Source: Crocosphaera sp. UHCC 0190 (GTDB lineage: Bacteria > Cyanobacteriota > Cyanobacteriia > Cyanobacteriales > Microcystaceae). Taken from it: DNA of 64,000 nt. Positions within the stretch are counted from its first letter, which is position 1. Each line of letters starts with the position of its first letter. Below, piece by piece: positions 47,640 to 58,907 of the stretch. Below the pieces are notes generated by a model. That model did not search any database. It was given only the letters and a program-made list of their open reading frames with translations, and was not told the origin of the DNA. The position numbers were made by a program, and so were the translations under genes. The stretch covers positions 62,001-126,000 of the forward strand of contig NZ_JAYGHP010000001.1 in NCBI RefSeq assembly GCF_034932065.1, given 5' to 3'.

Positions 47640-47933
47640 CTATTCAGTCAACCCTAATAACCGCTTGGTATGAATAATCGCCAGTACCGTCACCTTCTGT
47701 TCATGCACCTGATAAATCACGCGGTAGGTGTAGGCTAATTGATCGCGGATGGTGAGATTGTCACCTTCCGAGATAATCTCACCCGCCAAAGGAAACTCCT
47801 CCAATTGACTCGTGGTGTCCAGAATTTGCCGCACCACTGCCGCCGCATAAGAAGGCGAGTCACGGGCGATATAAGTTGCGATTGCTTCAACATCTTCAAC
47901 CGCTTTAGAAGACCAAATTACTCGATAAGCCAT
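47640..47933 (-). CDS. parE: RelE/ParE-family toxin
   Basis: 97 residues, MAYRVIWSSKAVEDVEAIAT. ParE fold: IARDSPSYAAAVVRQI, LEEFPLAGEI, YTYRVIYQVHEQKVTVLAII. Likely a gyrase-poisoning or mRNA-cutting toxin depending on subtype. It overlaps its antitoxin by 16 bases and ends 2 bases before the CpcF-like gene. Confidence 0.9.
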   Translation of the reverse strand: MAYRVIWSSKAVEDVEAIATYIARDSPSYAAAVVRQILDTTSQLEEFPLAGEIISEGDNLTIRDQLAYTYRVIYQVHEQKVTVLAIIHTKRLLGLTE

Positions 47934-48106
47934 TTACTTAGTAGCCCCTCGACTTCCTCCTGTTGTAATATCGGTTCGCGTTCAGCGACCTGTAATCCTT
48001 GACGGATTTTTTCGAGAACATACAAATGATACTGGATATCTTCAATTGAACAATCATCTGGTAATTGATTCAAGATCGATTGAATTTTTTCTTTAATCGT
48101 ATTCAT
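47918..48106 (-). CDS. Antitoxin of the ParDE-type module
   Basis: 62 residues, MNTIKEKIQSILNQLPDDCS. IEDIQYHLYVLEKIRQGLQV and the acidic C-terminus (ILQQEEVEGLLSKWLIE) match short antitoxins paired with ParE toxins. The gene precedes and overlaps the toxin, the normal order. Confidence 0.85.
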   Translation of the reverse strand: MNTIKEKIQSILNQLPDDCSIEDIQYHLYVLEKIRQGLQVAEREPILQQEEVEGLLSKWLIE

Positions 48107-48303
48107 AAGGGTTATCAGTTTAATTTTTGCTCTAAAGTTAGGGATAATAAGGAATTATATAGAAAATCTTTGTTTTTAGGTTGACTGATTCCAGAGAACA
48201 GAGACAACAAGATTACCTCTAGCCCAAGAATAGCAATTATGGATAGAATAACCTAGGTAAGATACCCCTTCAGAAAGTTGCTTAATCCTTCTTAACAAGC
48301 CGA

Positions 48304-49185
48304 ATGCAAATCAGAAGACGACCCCCCAACCCTTCCGTAGAAGTCGAAACCCTTCGTTATCAAGTGCCTGATCCCGATGGACAAGCCAGACATATCCTCG
48401 AAGAAATCGTCTGGCATAAGGAAAAAGAAGTTGATCGCCTCAGAGAAAGGCTTTCTTTATTAGAACTACGCAAACAAGTCCTAGATGTTCCCCCACCCCA
48501 AGACTTTTTAGGAGCGATTTCTCAGGGAAAAACCCAACCGGCCCTGATTGCCGAAGTCAAAAAAGCCTCGCCGAGTAAAGGGGTAATCCGGGCTGACTTT
48601 GATCCTGTGGCCATTGCTCAAGCCTATAAAAGAGGGGGCGCGACTTGTCTTTCTGTCCTTACCGATAGTAAATTTTTTCAAGGAAGTTTTGAAAATCTGG
48701 CCTTAGTACGTCAAGCTGTCGATATTCCCCTACTGTGTAAAGAATTCATTCTCTACCCTTACCAAATCTATCTCGCACGCCTTAACGGGGCCGATGCCAT
48801 TTTACTGATTGCGGCCATTCTCCAAGACTCGGATTTGCGTTACCTCATCAAAATTATTCAATCCTTGGGTATGACTCCTCTTGTAGAAGTTCATTCCTTA
48901 ACAGAATTGGATCGGATTTTGGCCATTGAGGGAGTATCCTTGATCGGGATCAATAACCGTAACTTAGAAACCTTTGAGGTCAATTTAGAGACAACAACCC
49001 AACTGTTAGGGGCCCGTCAAAGGCAAATTAAACAATTAGGCATTCAGATTGTCAGTGAATCTGGGTTACATACCCCCCAAGATTTACAAACAGTCAAAGA
49101 AGCGGGGGCCAATGCGGTTCTGATTGGGGAATCTCTAGTTAAACAACCCGATCCCGAAAAGGCAATTTTTGCTTTATTTTCTTGA
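48304..49185 (+). CDS. trpC: Indole-3-glycerol phosphate synthase
   Basis: 293 residues. TIM barrel with [71 protein letters not shown] and VSESGL near the end. Catalyses ring closure of CdRP to indole-3-glycerol phosphate in tryptophan synthesis. The ~30-residue N-terminal extension is normal for cyanobacteria. Stand-alone gene. Confidence 0.97.
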   Translation: MQIRRRPPNPSVEVETLRYQVPDPDGQARHILEEIVWHKEKEVDRLRERLSLLELRKQVLDVPPPQDFLGAISQGKTQPALIAEVKKASPSKGVIRADFDPVAIAQAYKRGGATCLSVLTDSKFFQGSFENLALVRQAVDIPLLCKEFILYPYQIYLARLNGADAILLIAAILQDSDLRYLIKIIQSLGMTPLVEVHSLTELDRILAIEGVSLIGINNRNLETFEVNLETTTQLLGARQRQIKQLGIQIVSESGLHTPQDLQTVKEAGANAVLIGESLVKQPDPEKAIFALFS

Positions 49186-49375
49186 ACCGTTAAATCAAGA
49201 AATTAGGAACAATTGGACTGATTAAGGGTTCATTTTGCCATAAAGCATCAAGAATTTTTAGGATTGAATCCCCTTCAGTCGTTTACTGTAGGAGTGATAG
49301 CTAATGTGATCCTCTACCCCTTTGATCACAATGGATTTATGCACTTTATTGCTCACCCAATCACTGATAACTTCG

Positions 49376-49663
49376 ATGAAATCCCTACCCCTTCCTTCCC
49401 TCATTCATTACGAATTACTTTTACAACTGCTAGAGCGTAAAACCTTAGCAATGACCTATGAACAACCAGTTCTACAGGAGCAGGTGGAACGGCTGATAGT
49501 CACCCTCCGCAAAGCCAGGGCCCAACAAAAACAACTCGAAGCCATCTGTGAACAAAGTTATATTTCCCTAGAACATCATTGGTCACTCAACAGTATTGAT
49601 GCCCCTCGTCCCCCCCTAATTGAACCCTTAGCTAATTCAGAAAACCTCAGGGAAACAACCTGA
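49376..49663 (+). CDS. DUF5340 family small protein
   Basis: 95 residues from ATG 49376 (MKSLPLPSLIHYELLLQLLE). The PLPSxxHYELLLQLLERKTL and QVERLIVTLRKARAQQKQLE segments mark this cyanobacterial family of unknown function. Upstream in-frame starts at 49322 are less family-like. Proline/asparagine-rich tail. Confidence 0.78.
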   Translation: MKSLPLPSLIHYELLLQLLERKTLAMTYEQPVLQEQVERLIVTLRKARAQQKQLEAICEQSYISLEHHWSLNSIDAPRPPLIEPLANSENLRETT

Positions 49664-49817
49664 ATTAAAGCTTAAAAATCCCCCAAAAACTCAGAGATTT
49701 TTTTAGGGTTAGTTAAGGACGGGGTAAACTAAATTTTGGACTCCCTGTGAACAAACCATCCTCTGTGTTTTGGCCAGGGGAATTATTATTTTAAGCGCGA
49801 AGCGGGAGAGATTATTC

Positions 49818-50969
49818 ATGCAAGATAAACATATGCTCATGATTCCAGGGCCAACCCCCGTACCCGAAAGTGTACTGTTGGCCATGGCGAAACACCCTAT
49901 TGGCCACCGTAGTGGTGATTTTAGTAATATTATTGGGGAACTGACTGAAAACCTTAAATGGCTTCATCAAACCCAGAATGATGTCCTGATGTTAACTGTC
50001 AGTGGGACAGGGGCCATGGAAGCGGGAATTATTAATTTTCTCAGTCCAGGCGATCGCGTGTTAGTGGGCAACAACGGCAAATTTGGCGAGCGTTGGGCGA
50101 AACTTGGCCAAGCTTTTGGTCTACAGGTAGAAGAAATTACAGCAGAGTGGGGCAAACCTCTCAATCCAGAAGACTTTAAGGCCAAACTCACAGCAGACAC
50201 TGCCAAAACCATCAAAGCGGTCATTATCACCCATTCTGAAACATCCACAGGGGTTCTCAATGATTTAGCCACGATCAACAAATATGTCAAAGATCACGGG
50301 GAAGCTCTGATTATTGTCGATGCTGTCACCAGTTTAGGGGCTGTTAATGTTCCTATTGATGAATGGGGCCTCGATGTGGTGGGTTCTGGGTCGCAAAAAG
50401 GCTATATGATACCCCCAGGGTTAGGCTTTGTTTCTGTGAGTGCCAAAGCCTGGAAAGCTTACGAAACTGCTACCCTGCCTAAGTTTTATTTGGATTTAAA
50501 AGCCTACAAGAAAGCAACGGATAAAAACAGTTCTCCCTTTACTCCTCCTGTTAACCTGATGTACGGGTTACAAGCATCCCTAAAAATGATGAAAGCTGAA
50601 GGGTTGGAGAGTATTTTCGCTCGTCATCTCCGGCTAACCCAAGCCACCCGTGCGGCGGTTAAAGCCTTGGGTTTACCCTTGTTTGCCCCGGATGATGCCG
50701 CAAGTCCTGCCATTACTGCTGTCATGCCGACAGGGGTCGATGCTGAAGCCATTCGTTCGACCATGAAGAAGCAATTTGATATTGCTTTAGCGGGGGGACA
50801 AGACCACCTCAAGGGCAAAATTTTCCGCATTGGCCATCTGGGGTTTGTCAGTGAACGGGATATGTTAACGGCAATCGCTGCTTTGGAAGCAACCTTACAA
50901 ACCTTGGGTTATGAAGGGGCCAACCCTGGTGCGGGTATGGCGGCTGCAGCTAAAGTTTTATCAGTCTAG
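49818..50969 (+). CDS. Class V aminotransferase (alanine--glyoxylate aminotransferase-like)
   Basis: 383 residues from ATG 49818 (MQDKHMLMIPGPTPVPESVL) with GGAGAG upstream. PLP lysine in VVGSGSQKGYMIPPGLGF. Similar cyanobacterial proteins are often labelled 'soluble hydrogenase 42 kDa subunit'. The sequence is plainly a fold-type I PLP enzyme with no metal-binding hydrogenase motif. Likely alanine/serine-glyoxylate transamination in photorespiration. Ends in a strong terminator. Confidence 0.92.
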   Translation: MQDKHMLMIPGPTPVPESVLLAMAKHPIGHRSGDFSNIIGELTENLKWLHQTQNDVLMLTVSGTGAMEAGIINFLSPGDRVLVGNNGKFGERWAKLGQAFGLQVEEITAEWGKPLNPEDFKAKLTADTAKTIKAVIITHSETSTGVLNDLATINKYVKDHGEALIIVDAVTSLGAVNVPIDEWGLDVVGSGSQKGYMIPPGLGFVSVSAKAWKAYETATLPKFYLDLKAYKKATDKNSSPFTPPVNLMYGLQASLKMMKAEGLESIFARHLRLTQATRAAVKALGLPLFAPDDAASPAITAVMPTGVDAEAIRSTMKKQFDIALAGGQDHLKGKIFRIGHLGFVSERDMLTAIAALEATLQTLGYEGANPGAGMAAAAKVLSV

Positions 50970-50991
50970 AGGCTAAAGTAATACAGAGAAG

Positions 50992-51013
50992 GCCTACCCT
51001 TGTAGGCTTTTTT
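50992..51013 (+). terminator. Terminator of the aminotransferase gene
   Basis: GCCTAC-CCTT-GTAGGC followed by six T, 22 bases after the stop. Confidence 0.92.
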
Positions 51014-51494
51014 ATAAAAAATAAAAATCTGAATAAACGGCTGCTTGTCCTTGATAGTTTTGTTGCTCATTAATAACATTCCAAACAATCCCGTTATTAA
51101 TTTTAAAACGTTTTCCTGTGCTAGTAATCCGAATTCCTGAAAAGTAACAAAACCCTTTTTTTGTGGTTTCAGCCAGCAGGTGATCCCGTTCTGCTTGTTC
51201 CACTAATTCTGCTGTTTTTCTGGAGGGAATTTGGGTAAATTCTTCCCAGGTTAATTCCCAAATTTCTAAAGCTTTTTGATTACCATAATTAAAAATAGGG
51301 TCTATTTCTGTTCCATGAGAAGCCACAGCAAAGGGAACTTCAAATAATTGTTGAGCAATGTCTTGGGGTGAAGTTTGTATCTCTGGTAAACCTTTTTCTT
51401 TCCACAAAGAATGACCTAACCAATGTTGAAAGCTACTCAGAATTAATTGAGTTCTTTGGATAACTTTTTCTTGTTGCCAAGGTAAACTATTCAT
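51012..51494 (-). CDS. MEKHLA domain (PAS-like) protein
   Basis: 160 residues. The segment VPFAVASHGTEIDPIFNYGN, then QKALEIWELTWEEFTQIPSR, is the PAS-like MEKHLA domain found alone in cyanobacteria and fused to plant HD-Zip III factors. No output domain. Possibly a light or redox sensing adaptor, not shown. Convergent with the aminotransferase. 15 bases after the glycosidase gene on the same strand. Confidence 0.85.
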   Translation of the reverse strand: MNSLPWQQEKVIQRTQLILSSFQHWLGHSLWKEKGLPEIQTSPQDIAQQLFEVPFAVASHGTEIDPIFNYGNQKALEIWELTWEEFTQIPSRKTAELVEQAERDHLLAETTKKGFCYFSGIRITSTGKRFKINNGIVWNVINEQQNYQGQAAVYSDFYFL

Positions 51495-51509
51495 ATTAAT
51501 TAATGATTT

Positions 51510-53393
51510 TTATGGATTAACAAATACCCCAATACCATTATGAACTCTGGCCGCAGTAACGGGAGAACGATCAATTAATTGACCTCCTAATGCTAAAGAG
51601 GTGGAACTTCCTCCATCTAAATTTAAAGCATCAACTGCCCCTAATTGTTGCATAATTTGAGCCATTTCATCTAAAGTCGCACCACTTCCCCCAACACGGG
51701 TGTGAACTGCTACTAACATGATTGTACCTTTATTTGTTACTCCAATGGCACTACGGGAGGCTTTTTGTTGTTGAAACCCTTTACTAAATTTTTCCGCTTC
51801 CCCATTAACCACAATACGGCGATTACTAATTAATAAAGGCCCTGCACCTACAATCTGGGAAAATTGATTAAACTCATCGGGGATAGTATTACTTTCTATT
51901 TTAACAGTTGCTCCTCTGGATAAACTATTAGGAGAAACCGCATTTTTACGAATAGTTAATAGGTAGCCATTAGCAGGAATAGGAAATGTATTATTACCTG
52001 ATTGTCCTGCTTGTTTTTTCTCAATAATTTGATTATTCTGCACTAAAATAATTGTTTCATTGTCGCTTAAGGTTGTGTAGTTTTGCCCCCATTCAGGGGT
52101 ATAACGAGCAATACCACCTTGAACATAGCCACTATTTAAAAACAGAATCGGTATCGTTTGTCCCGTGGATGTAATTAAATTTTCTCGTAAACTTAAGCGG
52201 TTCATTTTAACCAGTCCCTGTTCATTCCAAGCAACGGCACCACGTCCTAAAATTGGACTCGATAACCACTTATTATCTTGACGAATTGCTCCTAATGGTA
52301 ATTGATTATTTCGGTTAAAAAATCCCCCATTAATAGCGGCTGAAGCTTGCCAATTTTGGGCAGTTACAACTAAAGGGGAAGTTCCCATTTGTTTGTTAGG
52401 ATTACTATTAATTGGTTTCAGGGAAATATGGGGCGATCGCTGAGCTATTTCTAACCAATTTACTGGAAAAATATCCTCACTTAATCCATTTTTTATTCTA
52501 ACAAATTGTTGTCGCCAAATAATGCCTGGAGTCCAAACAATTTCTTTGGGAACTATGACATCAGAACGGACATCAATTACAATACGATTAGGATTGGATA
52601 AACTAAAGACATTTAAGCCAGAAGCTGTGGGCAAATTAATCTTAATTTTAGTTAATTTTTCCGTATTTTCTAAGGAAAATAAAGAAGAATTTAATGGTGT
52701 AGAATTCGGACTCCCTAAGTCATCCTCATCTATATTATTCAAAGGCTCAGAATTGAAAAGAGGACTATTATTATCAGGAATTGAATTGTTAGAAACCTTA
52801 CCAGAGATCATAACAACACCTTGATCTTTTGCTTGACTGACTTGCCAAACCGTTGGTCGATCAACATCCAGAACAATTCGTTTACCCCAAGGTTGATTAC
52901 CTTGACGAATATTGCTAATTTGTGCTAGAGGAAAATTCAATTCTAAGGTATTATTTCTAGCTTGTAATTCTCCCCGTGCTAACTGAATTAATTCCGTTAC
53001 ATCTAAATAGCGATAGGGCGCGATAAATCTTGCTAAAATTGGTAAAGGTTGACCCGAATCTGTACCAAACCAACGAATCGGTTGTAAATTAGGTTCATTC
53101 GTGCTAAGCAATTCTAACCCTAGTAAATTCATGGCCCCAATATCACTAATTCCCGTGCGTATTTTATCCCCTTGTTGCCATTGAGTCCAAGGAATATTAT
53201 ATTTATTTCCATTAAGAATAATTTCCTTTCCCTGTTGGATAGAATCAGAAGCTTCCACAGGTAATATTTGAGGAGAAAGGGTTATAGTTTGTATTTTGCT
53301 TTGAGGTAAATTACTGATGAATAAATAAATGATTAAGGTTGAAATCAGGGAAATCAAAAAAAGCGTTAGGGGATACCAAGGCAGTTTTCTCAC
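51510..53393 (-). CDS. Membrane-anchored phosphodiester glycosidase family protein (NAGPA domain)
   Basis: 627 residues. An N-terminal membrane anchor (residues 7-28) is followed by a long beta-rich region (about 40-330). The C-terminal NAGPA domain carries ASAAINGGFFNRNNQLPLGA, GRGAVAW, SRSAIGVTNKGTIMLVAV and VDALNLDGGSSTSLALGG. The last motif is the family signature. Probably acts on cell-envelope or exopolysaccharide phosphodiesters in the periplasm. Confidence 0.87.
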   Translation of the reverse strand: MRKLPWYPLTLFLISLISTLIIYLFISNLPQSKIQTITLSPQILPVEASDSIQQGKEIILNGNKYNIPWTQWQQGDKIRTGISDIGAMNLLGLELLSTNEPNLQPIRWFGTDSGQPLPILARFIAPYRYLDVTELIQLARGELQARNNTLELNFPLAQISNIRQGNQPWGKRIVLDVDRPTVWQVSQAKDQGVVMISGKVSNNSIPDNNSPLFNSEPLNNIDEDDLGSPNSTPLNSSLFSLENTEKLTKIKINLPTASGLNVFSLSNPNRIVIDVRSDVIVPKEIVWTPGIIWRQQFVRIKNGLSEDIFPVNWLEIAQRSPHISLKPINSNPNKQMGTSPLVVTAQNWQASAAINGGFFNRNNQLPLGAIRQDNKWLSSPILGRGAVAWNEQGLVKMNRLSLRENLITSTGQTIPILFLNSGYVQGGIARYTPEWGQNYTTLSDNETIILVQNNQIIEKKQAGQSGNNTFPIPANGYLLTIRKNAVSPNSLSRGATVKIESNTIPDEFNQFSQIVGAGPLLISNRRIVVNGEAEKFSKGFQQQKASRSAIGVTNKGTIMLVAVHTRVGGSGATLDEMAQIMQQLGAVDALNLDGGSSTSLALGGQLIDRSPVTAARVHNGIGVFVNP

Positions 53394-53800
53394 TCAATTC
53401 TCCTTCTGTGGTTAAGAAAAGTTGATTTAAACCGATACTTAGCAATCATAACAAAAACGAAAAGTTTGAATCATAACGATCATCCACGGAGAAACCTTAA
53501 ACAAACCTTAAAAAAATAGAACTAAATGTAATAACTTTCCGAAAATTCAGCTATCATCGAATATCTATGGGATAAATTGTCTTAATAAGAAAATTAGATC
53601 ATTCACTCTTAGGTTCGATAGCATGGGAAATAAAGGCCCAATGATTCCCCCACAGCATAATACTTATCCTCTTTTCCTAGACTGAGGCTAAACAGATAAG
53701 CTTTGCGGAATCGATCGCTTAATTATCTCTTAACGTTATGGTTTGGGAAACTGACCAAACCAGCTTTAGCCACCCCGTAACCCCTAAAATTTGACTTGCT
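53394..53800. promoter_or_regulatory. Divergent spacer upstream of glutamate synthase
   Basis: 407 bases without a gene. The inverted repeat GGTTTGG (53740-53746)/CCAAACC (53755-53761), with an 8-base loop, sits 40 bases before the glutamate synthase ATG and could be an operator or leader hairpin. No clear GTA-N8-TAC NtcA site was found. Confidence 0.5.
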
Positions 53801-56800
53801 ATGGATGAGCGCAGCATAATGAAAATGACCCCTAATACCAACGCCAGCAACCAACCCCCAACAACCTATATGGGGCCACCCTCCCTAGTAGAAGAAAGAG
53901 ACGCTTGTGGGGTAGGCTTTATTGCAGATGTCAAAGGAAAAGGCAGCCACAAACTGATCGAACAGACCTTAACTGCGTTAAGCTGTATGGAGCATCGGGG
54001 CGGTTGTAGCGCAGATAATGATTCGGGAGATGGATCAGGTATAATGACGGCTATTCCCCGCGAATTATTAGCCCCCTGGTTCGCAGAAAAAGGTATTACT
54101 ATGCCCCCAGTGGAACAATTAGGGGTCGGTATGGTCTTTTTACCCCAAGATAGCAGCAAACGGGCAGCAGAAAGGGATCATGTTGAAGCAGTGGTCAAAG
54201 CTGAAAACTTAACCGTGTTAGGATGGCGGGAAGTCCCGGTTAAACCGGAAGTTTTAGGAAGACAAGCAAGAGGAAACCAACCCCATATAGAACAGGTGAT
54301 GGTGACATCTGCTGATGGGTTGTCAGGGGACGCATTAGATCGGGTTTTGTATATTGCGCGATCGCGTATTGGTAAGCGTTTGGCCGATGATTTTTATATC
54401 TGTTCCTTCAGTTGTCGTACCCTAGTATATAAGGGGATGGTACGCAGTGAAGTATTAGGGGAATTTTATCAAGATTTAAAGAACCCTGCCTTTATTAGCC
54501 AATTTGCGGTGTATCATCGCCGTTTTAGTACCAATACTATGCCTAAATGGCCCCTAGCTCAACCGATGCGTTTATTGGGTCATAATGGGGAAATTAACAC
54601 CCTAATTGGTAATATTAACTCGATGGCGGCCAGGGAAGTTAATTTACAAGTACCAGGGTGGAAAGCAGAAGAATTAGACGCATTAACGCCTGTTGTTAAT
54701 GCTGCCAATAGCGATTCCTATAACTTAGATAGTACCATGGAGTTATTAGTGAGGACTGGTCGCAGTCCCATTGAAGCGGCCATGATCTTAGTGCCGGAAG
54801 CTTACCTAAATCAGCCAGATCTCAAAGATTATCCCGAAATTACAGACTTTTATGAGTATTATAGTGGCATCCAAGAACCTTGGGACGGCCCAGCGTTATT
54901 GGTGTTTAGTGATGGTAAGATGGTCGGGGCTTGTTTAGATCGTAATGGGTTACGACCAGCAAGATATTGTATTACCAAGGATAATTATGTGGTAGTTGGT
55001 TCAGAAACGGGGGTTGTAGATTTACCTGAGTCTGAAATCATTGAAAAAGGAAGATTAGGGCCAGGACAGACTATTTCTGTTGATTTAACCACTCAAGAAA
55101 TCTTAAAAAATTGGGATATCAAACAACGTATTGCCCAAGCACAACCCTACAAACAATGGTTAGAAACCTACCGTCAAGAAATCACCCCTCAACCTTTTTC
55201 TGAAACCCTTTTATTAACCGAAGTACGTCAATTATTGCAGCAACAAACTGCCTTTGGTTATACAGCAGAAGATGTAGAAATGATCGTGGTTCCCATGGCC
55301 AGTCAAGGAAAAGAACCCACTTTCTGCATGGGTGATGATATTCCCTTAGCCGTTCTTTCTAATAAACCTCACCTACTTTACGACTACTTTAAACAACGGT
55401 TTGCCCAAGTAACGAACCCTCCCATTGATCCCTTGCGGGAAAGTTTAGTTATGTCTCTGACCATGTTGTTAGGAGAAAGAGGCAACTTATTAGATCCTAA
55501 AGAAGCCGATGCTAAACGGCTAAAAATAGATACTCCTGTTCTCAATGAAACAGAGTTAAGCCAGATTAAAGCGTCTGATTTCAAGGTGACAGAATTATCT
55601 ACCTTGTTTGATATTACATCAGGGCCAGAAGGACTAAAAACAGCGTTAGATCGTCTTTGTACCGAAGGAACAGAAGCGGTGAAAAATGGGGCAAAAATCC
55701 TCATTTTAAGCGATCGTTTTTCTGTTGTAGAGACGTTTCATGAAACGTCTCTACAAAGTATTAATGAGACAACCAGTTATATTCCCCCCTTATTAGCAGT
55801 GGGGACAGTTCATCATCACCTCATTAAAGAAGGGTTACGTCTGCAAACATCTCTAATCGTTGATACGGCCCAATGTTGGAGTACCCATCATTTTGCTTGC
55901 TTAGTCGGTTATGGGGCCTCTGCCGTATGTCCTTACCTTACCCTAGAAACCATCCGTCAATGGTGGCATGATGAAAAAACCCAAAAATTGATGGCCAATG
56001 GTAAACTCGAAAACGTCAGCCTCGACAAAGCTTTAAACAACTATCGTCATGCAGTAGAAGCAGGACTGTTAAAAATTCTCTCTAAAATGGGAATTTCTTT
56101 GTTAGCTTCTTATCATGGGGCCCAGATTTTTGAAGCGATTGGCCTAGGCATGGACTTAGTAGGGAAAGCCTTTGAAGGGACAACCAGTCGGGTTGGTGGG
56201 TTAAACATTGCCGAACTGGCCCAGGAAATTATTGCCGTCCATTGTCAAGCCTTCCCCAGTTTAACCGATAAGAAATTAAAGAACTTTGGCTTTATTAATT
56301 ACCGTCCAGGGGGAGAATATCACATGAATTCTCCCGAAATGGCTAAATCTCTCCATAAAGCCGTGGACGCTTATAAAATCGGGGGAAATGGGGCCAATAA
56401 AGAGGCATACAATCATTATGAAATGTATCAAAAATACCTCGAAGAACGACCCATTACGGCCCTACGGGACTTATTAGAATTTAAAGGCGATCGCCCTTCT
56501 ATTCCCGTTACAGATGTGGAACCTGTAGAAGCTATTGTTAAACGCTTCTGTACTGGGGGAATGTCCTTGGGGGCCCTCTCACGGGAGGCCCACGAAACCC
56601 TGGCGATCGCCATGAACCGTTTAGGAGGAAAGTCCAACTCAGGAGAAGGAGGAGAAGACCCCACCCGGTTTATTACCCTCTCAGATGTAGACGAAAATGG
56701 CAACTCTGCTACTTTCCCCCATCTGAAAGGACTGCGTAACGGTGACACGGTGAGTTCTGCCATTAAACAGATAGCCTCCGGCCGGTTTGGGGTAACACCT

Positions 56801-58504
56801 GAATACTTGATGAATGGGAAACAATTAGAAATTAAGATGGCCCAAGGGGCCAAACCAGGAGAAGGGGGCCAGTTACCAGGGCCCAAAGTTAGCCCCTATA
56901 TTGCCATGTTACGGAAGTCTAAACCGGGTGTAACTTTAATTTCTCCCCCTCCTCATCATGACATCTATTCCATCGAAGACTTGGCCCAGTTAATCTTTGA
57001 CTTACATCAAATTAACCCAGAAGCCAAGGTTTCCGTGAAATTAGTGGCAGAAATCGGTATCGGAACCATTGCGGCCGGAGTTGCTAAAGCTAACGCTGAT
57101 ATTATTCAAATTTCTGGTCATGATGGTGGTACAGGTGCGTCGCCTCTGAGTTCCATTAAACACGCGGGTTGTCCTTGGGAACTAGGAGTGACGGAAGTAC
57201 ATCGGATGTTGATGGAAAATAAACTGCGTGGCCGGGTTATTTTACGCGCTGATGGTGGCTTAAAAACGGGTTGGGATGTAATGATGGCTGCGTTAATGGG
57301 GGCCGAAGAATACGGGTTCGGTTCCATTGCAATGATCGCTGAAGGTTGCATTATGGCCCGCATTTGTCATACTAATAACTGTCCTGTTGGGGTTGCTACT
57401 CAACAAGAACGGTTGCGTCAACGGTTTACAGGTGTCCCGGAAAATGTGGTCAACTTCTTCTACTTTATTGCGGAGGAAGTCCGGTCAATTTTAGCCAAAT
57501 TAGGCTATCGTTCCTTAGATGAGGTCATTGGACGGTCTGATCTGCTGAAAATGCGCTCCCAAGCGAATTTAACCAAGACTCAATCGATCAATTTAGACTG
57601 CCTCCTCAACCTTCCTGATGTCAAAACAGACCGTAACTGGTTAAACCATGAGGAAGTTCACAGCAATGGGCCGGTTTTGGATGATGAATTATTGGCTGAT
57701 ACTGCTATTAGTTCTGCGATCGCCACTCATGGAACCGTTAGCAAAGACGTTAAAATCATCAACACCGATCGCACAGTAGGGGCGCGTATTGCGGGAAAGT
57801 TAGCCAAAAAATACGGCAATACGGGTTTTTCAGGGGAAATTACCTTTAACTTTACTGGGGCCGCGGGTCAAAGTTTTGCCGCGTTCAACCTCCCTGGAAT
57901 GATTATGCACCTAGAAGGGGAAGCCAATGATTATGTAGGGAAAGGGATGCACGGTGGCGAAATAGTGATAGTTCCTTACAAAACAGCGACATTTGAGGCA
58001 GCAGATAACGTAATTGTCGGGAATACCTGCCTTTATGGGGCAACAGGCGGCGTTTTATATGCCAATGGCCGGGCCGGTGAACGGTTTGGGGTACGGAACT
58101 CTATGGGCCAAGCGGTAATAGAAGGGGCCGGGGATCACTGTTGTGAATATATGACTGGCGGTGTGATCGTCGTTCTCGGTTCCGTTGGCCGTAATGTGGG
58201 CGCAGGAATGACGGGAGGTTTAGCTTATTTCTTAGATGAAGATAACAGCTTCCCCGAAAAAGTTAACCCTGAAATTGTGGAAATTCAGCGAATTTGTACA
58301 GAAGCAGGAGAAGCACAATTAAAAGAATTAATTGAGACTCATGTTACTCGTACAGGCAGTAAAAAAGGACAATTAATATTAGATAATTGGGGTGATTATG
58401 TCGGCAAATTCTGGCAAGCAGTCCCCCCATCAGAAGCAAATAGTCCTGAAACAAATCCTAACCCCGTCATGGTAGCGGAGAAAACCTTAACTCCTGCTAA
58501 ATAG
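53801..58504 (+). CDS. glsF: Glutamate synthase large subunit, probably ferredoxin-dependent
   Basis: 1567 residues. A propeptide of ~35 residues precedes the N-terminal nucleophile C36 ([16 protein letters not shown]). Glutaminase domain, central domain, FMN-binding domain ([39 protein letters not shown]), [3Fe-4S] ligands in [16 protein letters not shown], and the C-terminal beta-helix ([27 protein letters not shown]). Converts glutamine + 2-oxoglutarate to glutamate. No small subunit (gltD) is adjacent, favouring the ferredoxin type, but I did not verify the ferredoxin loop. An in-frame palindrome insert lies at codons 642-652. Confidence 0.95.
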   Translation: MDERSIMKMTPNTNASNQPPTTYMGPPSLVEERDACGVGFIADVKGKGSHKLIEQTLTALSCMEHRGGCSADNDSGDGSGIMTAIPRELLAPWFAEKGITMPPVEQLGVGMVFLPQDSSKRAAERDHVEAVVKAENLTVLGWREVPVKPEVLGRQARGNQPHIEQVMVTSADGLSGDALDRVLYIARSRIGKRLADDFYICSFSCRTLVYKGMVRSEVLGEFYQDLKNPAFISQFAVYHRRFSTNTMPKWPLAQPMRLLGHNGEINTLIGNINSMAAREVNLQVPGWKAEELDALTPVVNAANSDSYNLDSTMELLVRTGRSPIEAAMILVPEAYLNQPDLKDYPEITDFYEYYSGIQEPWDGPALLVFSDGKMVGACLDRNGLRPARYCITKDNYVVVGSETGVVDLPESEIIEKGRLGPGQTISVDLTTQEILKNWDIKQRIAQAQPYKQWLETYRQEITPQPFSETLLLTEVRQLLQQQTAFGYTAEDVEMIVVPMASQGKEPTFCMGDDIPLAVLSNKPHLLYDYFKQRFAQVTNPPIDPLRESLVMSLTMLLGERGNLLDPKEADAKRLKIDTPVLNETELSQIKASDFKVTELSTLFDITSGPEGLKTALDRLCTEGTEAVKNGAKILILSDRFSVVETFHETSLQSINETTSYIPPLLAVGTVHHHLIKEGLRLQTSLIVDTAQCWSTHHFACLVGYGASAVCPYLTLETIRQWWHDEKTQKLMANGKLENVSLDKALNNYRHAVEAGLLKILSKMGISLLASYHGAQIFEAIGLGMDLVGKAFEGTTSRVGGLNIAELAQEIIAVHCQAFPSLTDKKLKNFGFINYRPGGEYHMNSPEMAKSLHKAVDAYKIGGNGANKEAYNHYEMYQKYLEERPITALRDLLEFKGDRPSIPVTDVEPVEAIVKRFCTGGMSLGALSREAHETLAIAMNRLGGKSNSGEGGEDPTRFITLSDVDENGNSATFPHLKGLRNGDTVSSAIKQIASGRFGVTPEYLMNGKQLEIKMAQGAKPGEGGQLPGPKVSPYIAMLRKSKPGVTLISPPPHHDIYSIEDLAQLIFDLHQINPEAKVSVKLVAEIGIGTIAAGVAKANADIIQISGHDGGTGASPLSSIKHAGCPWELGVTEVHRMLMENKLRGRVILRADGGLKTGWDVMMAALMGAEEYGFGSIAMIAEGCIMARICHTNNCPVGVATQQERLRQRFTGVPENVVNFFYFIAEEVRSILAKLGYRSLDEVIGRSDLLKMRSQANLTKTQSINLDCLLNLPDVKTDRNWLNHEEVHSNGPVLDDELLADTAISSAIATHGTVSKDVKIINTDRTVGARIAGKLAKKYGNTGFSGEITFNFTGAAGQSFAAFNLPGMIMHLEGEANDYVGKGMHGGEIVIVPYKTATFEAADNVIVGNTCLYGATGGVLYANGRAGERFGVRNSMGQAVIEGAGDHCCEYMTGGVIVVLGSVGRNVGAGMTGGLAYFLDEDNSFPEKVNPEIVEIQRICTEAGEAQLKELIETHVTRTGSKKGQLILDNWGDYVGKFWQAVPPSEANSPETNPNPVMVAEKTLTPAK
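55726..55755. repeat. 30-bp perfect palindrome inside the glutamate synthase gene (family D)
   Basis: TGTAGAGACGTTTCA directly followed by its reverse complement, encoding [11 protein letters not shown] in the gene. The same GTAGAGACGT...ACGTCTCTAC family is intergenic at 45126-45153. 30 bases keep the frame. Confidence 0.9.
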
Positions 58505-58510
58505 CTGTAG

Positions 58511-58533
58511 GGTGGGCAATGCCCACCTTTTTT
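58511..58533 (+). terminator. Glutamate synthase terminator (family C repeat)
   Basis: GGTGGGCA-A-TGCCCACC followed by six T, 7 bases after the stop codon. Confidence 0.92.
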
Positions 58534-58614
58534 CTTGTTATGAAATAACTTAATATTTGACGAGAAGATTATACAATATTTATCTTAAATATCAGAAATA
58601 AACAATAAAATAAT

Positions 58615-58863
58615 TTAGTTTTTATTATTGTTTTGTAAGAGATTGAGTAAAGGTGCATTTTCATAAGAATAAGTAGATATATATTTTGTTGTTCTTTTAG
58701 CAGATGTTTTCTTTACCTTACCTATTTCAATAGCTCTTTCTAACCAATCTTGAATTTGAGTAGGACGAATGTTAAAAATTGTAGCAAGTTCTTTTTTACT
58801 TTTTTCTGTAATTAATTGTTGTTCAAGACGAGGAAGGACAGTATAGAATAAATCATGCCTGTC
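58615..58863 (-). pseudogene. C-terminal gene remnant, helix-turn-helix-like
   Basis: 82 sense codons without any Met, with an in-frame stop at its 5' side (58866-58864). It reads DLFYTVLPRLEQQLITEKSK, then ELATIFNIRPTQIQDWLERA and IEIGKVKKTSAKRTTKYIST, ending at 58615. The pattern (short helix, turn, DWLERA helix, basic tail) resembles a winged-helix end. The parent gene is not identified. It is cut where the next gene begins. Confidence 0.5.
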
Positions 58864-58907
58864 TCAACATGAGACGCTCTTTAACCAATTTTTCGGGCTT
58901 CCCTATT

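Noticed and set aside
49818-50969. Annotation as soluble hydrogenase 42 kDa subunit
   Set aside because: The protein has the PLP lysine motif and fold of class V aminotransferases and no hydrogenase metal ligands.
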